Origin: an uncultured Verrucomicrobiota bacterium
GTDB taxonomy: Bacteria; Verrucomicrobiota; Verrucomicrobiia; Chthoniobacterales; SZAS-18
Length of the DNA: 9,692 nt
Reading direction: 5' to 3'
Assembly (NCBI GenBank): GCA_937871685.1
Contig: CALMOL010000042.1
Coordinates: 1 to 9,692 of the forward strand
Part shown: piece by piece, positions 1 through 7,800 of the stretch
How positions within the stretch are numbered: position 1 is the first letter of the stretch
Layout: every line of letters starts with the position of its first letter
Program-made: the position numbers and the translations under genes
The notes under the pieces: model-generated
Told to the model about the DNA's origin: nothing
The model's database searches: none
Seen by the model: the letters and a program-made list of their open reading frames with translations, nothing else

Positions 1-41
1 CATCTTCTCTGAATGGGGGAGCCAAGTAGATTGTCACCCAA
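1..41. repeat. Left arm of 41-bp perfect inverted repeat
   Basis: Bases 1-41 are the exact reverse complement of 735-775, with no mismatch. The inner end reads TTGTCACCCAA. The match stops at base 42. The window begins inside the repeat, so the outer boundary is not visible. The right arm continues to 823, where the same 11-bp end recurs inverted. The left arm is therefore probably the inner end of a second, inverted copy of that 89-bp unit, with its remaining 48 bp lying before the window. Confidence 0.9.
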
Positions 42-339
42 CGCAGAGCTGGAGCGCTGGATCCTGGGCTGGGGCGACCAGATGGAGGTGCTGAGGCCGC
101 CCACGCTGCGCGAGAAGATCGCCGCGCGCCTCCAGCGCGCCTCCAGCGCGCCGCCGCCCGCCACGCCCTCCCGCTGCCCGCGCCCGCCGCGGAGTCCTCC
201 GTCGCTCCGGCCCCGCCGGAGGTGGCCACCGGCCGGCCCGAACTCTCCCCGGCTCCCGCCGAGGCCGCGGCTTCCGCCCCTCCACCAGAAGCGATCCTCG
301 CCGATCCCCGTCCCGATGGCTCCAGGGAGGCTACCTCGG
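42..339 (+). pseudogene. Remnant of a WYL-domain regulator C-terminus, frameshifted
   Basis: Reading from base 40 in frame 1 gives a stretch containing ELERWILGWGDQMEVL and PPTLREKIAARL. This resembles the end of WYL-domain transcriptional regulators, where an (L/E)xRWILxFGxxxEVLxPPxLRxxIAxxL pattern is common; this comparison is from memory, not a search. No start codon or N-terminal HTH is present, and the homology begins right after the inverted-repeat arm. At 125-146 an 11-bp tandem duplication shifts the frame. Removing one copy rejoins frame 1 to frame 3, which then reads a plausible RLQRAAARHALPLPAPAAE followed by a Pro/Ala-rich tail up to the palindrome array. The frame stays open to a TGA at 588-590. 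I infer a broken gene fragment, possibly carried with the repeats. It could instead be the 3' end of a gene whose body lies outside the window. Confidence 0.45.
125..146. repeat. 11-bp tandem duplication causing a frameshift
   Basis: CGCGCCTCCAG occurs twice head to tail (125-135, 136-146), followed by a partial third copy (CGCGCC). Eleven is not a multiple of three. Deleting one copy joins the upstream WYL-like frame to a downstream Ala/Pro-rich frame with natural-looking codons. This looks like a replication-slippage lesion that inactivated the reading frame. Confidence 0.7.
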
Positions 340-667
340 AAGGTCCTCACGAGGAGTCCGCCAACTCCTCGCGAGGACCTCCCGAGGTTCTCACGAGCAC
401 CTTCGAGACTCCTCGCGAGAACCCTCCAAGGTCCTCACGACCACCCCCGAGACTCCTCACGAGCACCTTCGAAGGTTCTCGTGAGAACCCGCCAAGTCCT
501 CGTGAGCACTCCCAAGGTCCTCACGAGAACCTCGCAAGTCCTCGTGAGAACCTTCCGGGGTTCTCACGACCACCTCGGGACTGCTCGTGAGCACCCGGAA
601 AGGTTCTCGTGAGGAGTCGGGAAGTCCTCGTGAGCACTTCCAAGGTTCTCACGAGGACCCTCGCGAG
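340..667. repeat. Array of 15 near-palindromes with 21-22 bp spacing
   Basis: The core is CTC(A/G)(C/T)GAG. Cores start at 346, 368, 390, 412, 434, 456, 478, 499, 520, 541, 563, 584, 606, 627 and 648, so steps are 22 bp six times and then a mix of 21 and 22. Two cores (434, 563) end in C rather than G. An off-phase CTCGCGAG sits at 660. The flanks extend the symmetry: the unit at 478 is the perfect 16-bp palindrome GGTTCTCGTGAGAACC. Cores occur as CTCACGAG (plus sense), CTCGTGAG (the same site inverted) and CTCGCGAG (symmetric), in mixed order. A 22-bp step changes the reading frame at each unit, so conservation is at DNA level rather than protein level. Spacing of two helical turns would put all sites on one face of the helix. 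It is not a CRISPR, since there are no unique spacers. Possible roles are a protein-binding array or a structured RNA/DNA element; the function is unknown to me. Confidence 0.9.
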
Positions 668-734
668 TGGTCTGCGACGAGCATCGGGATCTTCGGCGGC
701 GCCCCGGAGCGGGTGCGCTCGCGCCCGGGCAACC
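668..734. other. Linker between palindrome array and right repeat arm
   Basis: I see no gene here. A GC-rich inverted repeat at 710-727 (CGGGTGCG paired with CGCGCCCG, one G-U wobble, very short loop) could form a small hairpin. It has no T-run, so it does not look like a classical terminator. Confidence 0.4.
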
Positions 735-775
735 TTGGGTGACAATCTACTTGGCTCCCCCATTCAGAGAAGATG
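735..775. repeat. Right arm of 41-bp perfect inverted repeat
   Basis: This is the exact reverse complement of 1-41. It begins TTGGGTGACAATC and ends in AGAAGATG. Together the two arms bound a 775-bp block holding the WYL-like remnant and the palindrome array. No transposase is encoded inside. It forms the first half of the 89-bp unit at 735-823. Confidence 0.92.
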
Positions 776-823
776 GAGTGCGCACGACTTCTGGTCGGGT
801 GCGTCAAGGATGTTGTCACCCAA
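735..823. mobile_element. MITE-like 89-bp unit with 11-bp terminal inverted repeats
   Basis: The unit starts with TTGGGTGACAA (735-745) and ends with its exact reverse complement TTGTCACCCAA (813-823). No coding capacity is apparent. Because 1-41 matches the first 41 bases of this unit inverted, at least two copies in opposite orientation are implied. No convincing target-site duplication is visible next to 735 and 823. The unit ends 16 bp past the stop codon of the kinase gene, so it could also shape the 3' end of that transcript. Calling it mobile is inference from its small size, terminal inverted repeats and repeated occurrence. Confidence 0.5.
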
Positions 824-839
824 AATTGCCCCCCCTCGC

Positions 840-4046
<3,207 letters not shown>

Positions 4047-4056
4047 GGCAAAGGTC

Positions 4057-4638
4057 TCAGTTTCTACCCGATCCGACTTTCCGCCGCAGCCAGAGCTTGG
4101 CACTGGCCCACTCGCGATTCACGGTCGCCTCGGAGATCTTCAGCACCTCGGCCACCTCCTCCACGGTCAGGCCGCCGAAGAAACGCAGCTCGACGATCTG
4201 GCCTTGGCGCGGGTCCATCGCCTCCAGGTCGCTCAGCGCCTCGTCCAGGGCCAGGAGCGAGGCATGCCGGCCGCTGCTCTGTTCCAACGCCGCCTCCAGC
4301 GGCAGCCGCTCAACGCCGCCGCCGCGTTTGGCGGCGTTGCGCGCTTCGGCATGGTTGACCAGGATGCGACGCATCATCTGCGCGGCAATGCCCAGCACCT
4401 GCGCGCGGTTTTCCCAGTCGATCTCGCGCTGGCCTAGGAGGCGAAGGTAAGCTTCATGGACGAGAGCCGTCGGCTGGAGGGTATGCCCGGGCCGCTCGCG
4501 CAGAAGGTAGCTCGCGGCCAGCTCGCGCAGATCGCCATACATCCGCGGGAGCGTGTCCCACAGCGCGGGAGGCGGGAAGGCGGAGCCGCTGAGGTCCGTG
4601 GGGCGGGAGACGGGTGGCGAATCTTCGAAAGACGACAC
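4057..4638 (-). CDS. ECF-like RNA polymerase sigma factor (Sig-70_X6 type)
   Basis: Starting at GTG 4636-4638 gives 193 aa, about the usual size for this group. Region 2 is at roughly residues 26-107, with the diagnostic RERPGHTLQPTALVHEAYLRL, here seen as RERPGHTLQPT followed by ALVHEAYLRL, and an RRILVNHAEARNAAKRGGG-like stretch. Region 4 is at about 130-188, with the helix-turn-helix LTVEEVAEVLKISEATVNRE that contacts the -35 element. It should direct RNA polymerase to a small regulon. The frame is open much further upstream (to 5037), but that part is low-complexity, Arg/Gly-rich and overlaps the divergent gene, so I reject it. ATG 4542 would cut into region 2. No clear Shine-Dalgarno is seen before the chosen GTG. 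The kinase gene follows after 10 bp in the same operon. No anti-sigma gene is present, and sigma factors of this group are often encoded beside kinases. Confidence 0.9.
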   Translation of the reverse strand: MSSFEDSPPVSRPTDLSGSAFPPPALWDTLPRMYGDLRELAASYLLRERPGHTLQPTALVHEAYLRLLGQREIDWENRAQVLGIAAQMMRRILVNHAEARNAAKRGGGVERLPLEAALEQSSGRHASLLALDEALSDLEAMDPRQGQIVELRFFGGLTVEEVAEVLKISEATVNREWASAKLWLRRKVGSGRN

Positions 4639-4704
4639 AGCAACCCAGGGTAGCCAGTCGGCGGGGGGCGTCCGAAAAAATAATGCAAAGGCGTGAGCGT
4701 TTTC

Positions 4705-4720
4705 CGCCGGATTTCCGGCG
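4705..4720. promoter_or_regulatory. 16-bp palindrome, possible operator
   Basis: CGCCGGATTTCCGGCG is two 7-bp arms (CGCCGGA / TCCGGCG) around a 2-bp centre. It lies about 67 bp upstream of the chosen sigma start and about 143 bp upstream of the peptidase ATG, so it could serve either direction. No T-run follows, so a terminator is unlikely. Its role as a binding site is inferred from symmetry and position only. Confidence 0.4.
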
Positions 4721-4773
4721 TTAGCGAATGGGGAGCCGTTCTCTCCGCGCCCTAGACAAGCACTCGGCTCTCT

Positions 4774-4805
4774 CCCGCCGCCCCCGGTCCCCACCGGGCG
4801 GCGGG
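4774..4805 (+). terminator. Strong leader hairpin with T-rich tail upstream of peptidase
   Basis: CCCGCCGCCC (4774-4783) pairs perfectly with GGGCGGCGGG (4796-4805). Inside, GGT pairs with ACC around a CCCC loop, with a two-base CC bulge. On the plus strand it is followed by TCTTGGTTTTCCCCTTTTC, an interrupted T-rich tail, and then the peptidase ATG 57 bp later. It resembles an intrinsic terminator or attenuator placed in the leader of the peptidase mRNA. It could also stop antisense transcripts leaving the sigma gene. The minus-strand side has no T-run. Confidence 0.45.
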
Positions 4806-4862
4806 TCTTGGTTTTCCCCTTTTCGGATTTGCTTCGCCGCTTCCGCCATCCCTGACGTTGCC

Positions 4863-7800
4863 ATGACAAAGCTCCCTCTTCCCATCTCCCCTTCCAGGTT
4901 GGTCCATGGCCGTCGCGCTGTTCCTCGCGGCATTTGGAGCGGCTTCGTCCGGCGCGCGCGAGTCGCCTTGATTTTGCTGAGCGTGGCCGCGGCATTGCCC
5001 ACTGCCTGGGCGCAGCAAACCCAATTGGCGGGGCCACTTCCCGAAGGGATCAGCGATAAAGCCGCCGCCCAGATCGCCTCGCTCCTCGCAGACAAAGAGT
5101 CACGCACACCAGAGCAGCAGAAGATCGACTCCCAGCTTCTCTACGCGACGCGGATGTCCCGCCGACAAGAGGTTGCGAGCGGGGTCGCGGTCCAGCACGT
5201 GGGCCTCCAACGGTCTGCCGCGGACGCCAACGTCATCCACGTCGAATTGCACGCGACCGTGAGCGACGCGTTGCTCGCCGCCATCAAGGAACTCGGTGGC
5301 ACGATCGTGAACGCTTACCCCGGTTACAACTCGATCGAGGCGTGGCTCCACCTTGAAGTCTTAGAAACGCTTACTTCTCGGCCCGACGTTCGATTCATCC
5401 AGCCTGTCCGCCCCCCGGAACGCGACACCGGCAGCGTCAACAGCCAGGGAGACACCGCGTTCGGCGCCGATGTGGCCCGCATGAAGTATCCGCTCACCAC
5501 CTCCGGACTGAAGATCGGCGTGATTTCCGACAGCGCGAGCGCGGCCGGCATCGCCCGGTCGGTGGGCAACGGCGACCTCTCGACCGGCCAGGTCACGGTA
5601 GTCCCAAACCAGGATGGGGGCGCCGGCACCGACGAGGGCCTCGCCATGCTGGAGATCATCAACGACGTGTGCCCAGGCGCGAAGTTATTCTTCGCCACCT
5701 CCGGGACCACGGAGTCCACCTTCGCGGCCAACATCCAGACCCTGCGCAATACCTACGGCTGCGACATCATCGTAGATGACATCCGGCTCCCGACGGAACT
5801 TCCGTTCCAAGACAGCATGGTTGCCCGCGCGGTGAACGCTGTGACCGCCGACGGGGCGCTCTACTTCTGCGCCGCCGGCAATGGTGGCAGCAAGTCGAAG
5901 GGGAATTCCTGCGTCTGGGTGGGCGATTTCAAGGACGGTGGCTTGATCACCTTACCCGCGAGCGGGCCGATCAACCCTCCCAGCGGACCCACCACAACCT
6001 ATCGCGTCCACTCGTTCCAGACCGCGCCTTCGGTGCAGAATTACAACGTCCTCACCCCCAGCCCCGACACCCAAAACCTCTCTCTTTTCTGGGCCGACCC
6101 GGAGAACGCCTCCAGCAACGATTACGATCTTTTCCAGCTCGACAGCACCGGCACCAACGTGATCGGCAGCTCCACAAACGTGCAGAACGGATCGATCAGC
6201 GCATACGAGAGCTTTTATATGGTCAACTCGGCCAATAGCCGCGTTGTGGTCGTAAAGAAGGTCGGCGCTCAAGATCGTGCACTCTATGTGAGCGCCTACC
6301 ACGGCGCGCTCTCCATCAGCACGAACGGCTTCGCCCGCGGCCATTCCAACGCGGCGAACGCCGTGCCCGTCGCGGCCGCCCCAGCTTGGGTTGCGCAAGT
6401 GGCCGGAGGCCCAGCCGGCCCGTGGCCCAACACTTACACAAGCGCGCAATTAACCGAGACATTCAGCTCCGACGGCCCGATTCGGAAGTTCTTCAACGCC
6501 GATGGCACGGCCGTCACGCAGGGCAACTTCCTCATCGGCACCGGCGGCGGCTCGACCCGGCAGTATCCCGCCTACACCGCGCCGGACGGCGTTTCCACGA
6601 CCGTGCCGGGCTTCCAGCCTTTCTACGGCACCTCCGCGGCCGCACCTCATGCCGCGGCCGTGGCCGGCCTGCTCAAGGCCTACAAGCCGAACTTGACGAA
6701 TGACCAGATCCGCACCGCGATGGCCAACACTACCTTGGACATCCTCAGCATGGGCACAGACTACGATTCTGGCTCCGGCATCCTCCGGCCCTACGAGGCG
6801 CTCAAGTCCGTGACACTGCCACCGGTCATCGCCGTCGTCGCGCCGGGAAATCAGGGCTCCGTCTCCGCGATCACCACGATCGCGGGCACTGTTTCGGAGC
6901 CGAATGGCTTGGCCTTCCAGACGAATCCCTCCGGCGTGGCGGTCATCGGCTTCACTCTTTATCACACCCCAACCGGCGACTATTGGAACGGCTCTGCCTG
7001 GACCCAAACGCAGGTCGTTCTCCAGGCTCCCATCGGGAATAACGGCACTTGGCGATACACCGGCGGGCTTCCCACGGGCACGAACGCCCGGACCGGCCAG
7101 TTCGGCATCAGCGCCTTCGCCGTGAACATCGTCGGCGTCGTCTCCCAGCCGCAGTCTGGCGTGAACAACATCCTCTTCACGGTGGATCAGACCCCGCCGA
7201 CGGTCACGATCACGTCGCCCGCGCCAAACGCGGTGATTACGCAAAGCGGCTACACCTTCTCGGGCACCGCGAACGACGACGTCGTGGCGAGCTACGTCCT
7301 CGTTTACATCCGGCGCGAGAGCGACGGCTATTACTGGAACGGCAGTTCGTGGGTCGCGGATATCTCCAGTCTGGAAACTTCGTTGAACAACACTTCGCAC
7401 ACGTGGGCAGCCACTCAGTTCCTGCCGACCGTCGGGTCGGGCCTCACCAGCGGCAGCTACACTTTCATCGCGCAGGCGTTCGATCAAGCAGGCAACAGCT
7501 CGGCCGTCTCGGTGCCCGTCACGGCTCAGATGGTATTCCGCTGGATCGGTGGCGCCCAGAGCAACCCGAACGACTGGGGCACTGCGACGAACTGGATGCC
7601 CAACGGCATTCCGGCGGATAACGATGTCATCCAGCTCGATAACGGCGGCCGGATTGACTCCAACCAGAACCGCACCGTGCGGGGCTTGCGTCTGCTCAAC
7701 GGCTCCTACAACAACTTCTCTATTACGCTGACCGGTCCCGCGGGCACTTCGGTGTGGTCGGGTGGCGCGGTCGAGAATTTCTTGATCGTGTCTCCGGGGG

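Larger units (their letters stand above)
4639..4862. promoter_or_regulatory. Divergent control region between sigma operon and peptidase gene
   Basis: This 224-bp gap must hold the promoters of both divergent units. I cannot assign confident -35/-10 boxes. On the minus strand, an A/T-rich stretch near 4673-4690 (TTTGCATTATTTTTTC) is the likeliest core-promoter area, 35-50 bp before the sigma start. It also holds a 16-bp palindrome at 4705-4720 and a strong hairpin at 4774-4805, listed separately. Confidence 0.5.

Noticed and set aside
13..612. A 199-aa protein spanning the left repeat arm and the array
   Set aside because: Its start lies inside the inverted repeat, the 11-bp duplication changes frame, and the array's 22-bp period cannot keep one frame. 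The low-complexity Arg/Pro-rich product looks accidental.
340..667. CRISPR array
   Set aside because: Units are 21-22 bp centre to centre with no unique spacers of 30 bp or more, the repeat is palindromic and varies in sequence, and no cas genes are present.
4906..4970. ATG at 4906 as the peptidase start
   Set aside because: It is in another frame and meets a stop after about 20 codons. The in-frame ATG at 4863 leads directly into the signal peptide.
4639..5037. Upstream extension of the sigma factor to 5037
   Set aside because: The extra 133 residues are Arg/Gly-rich, unlike any sigma region, and overlap the signal-peptide coding part of the divergent gene.
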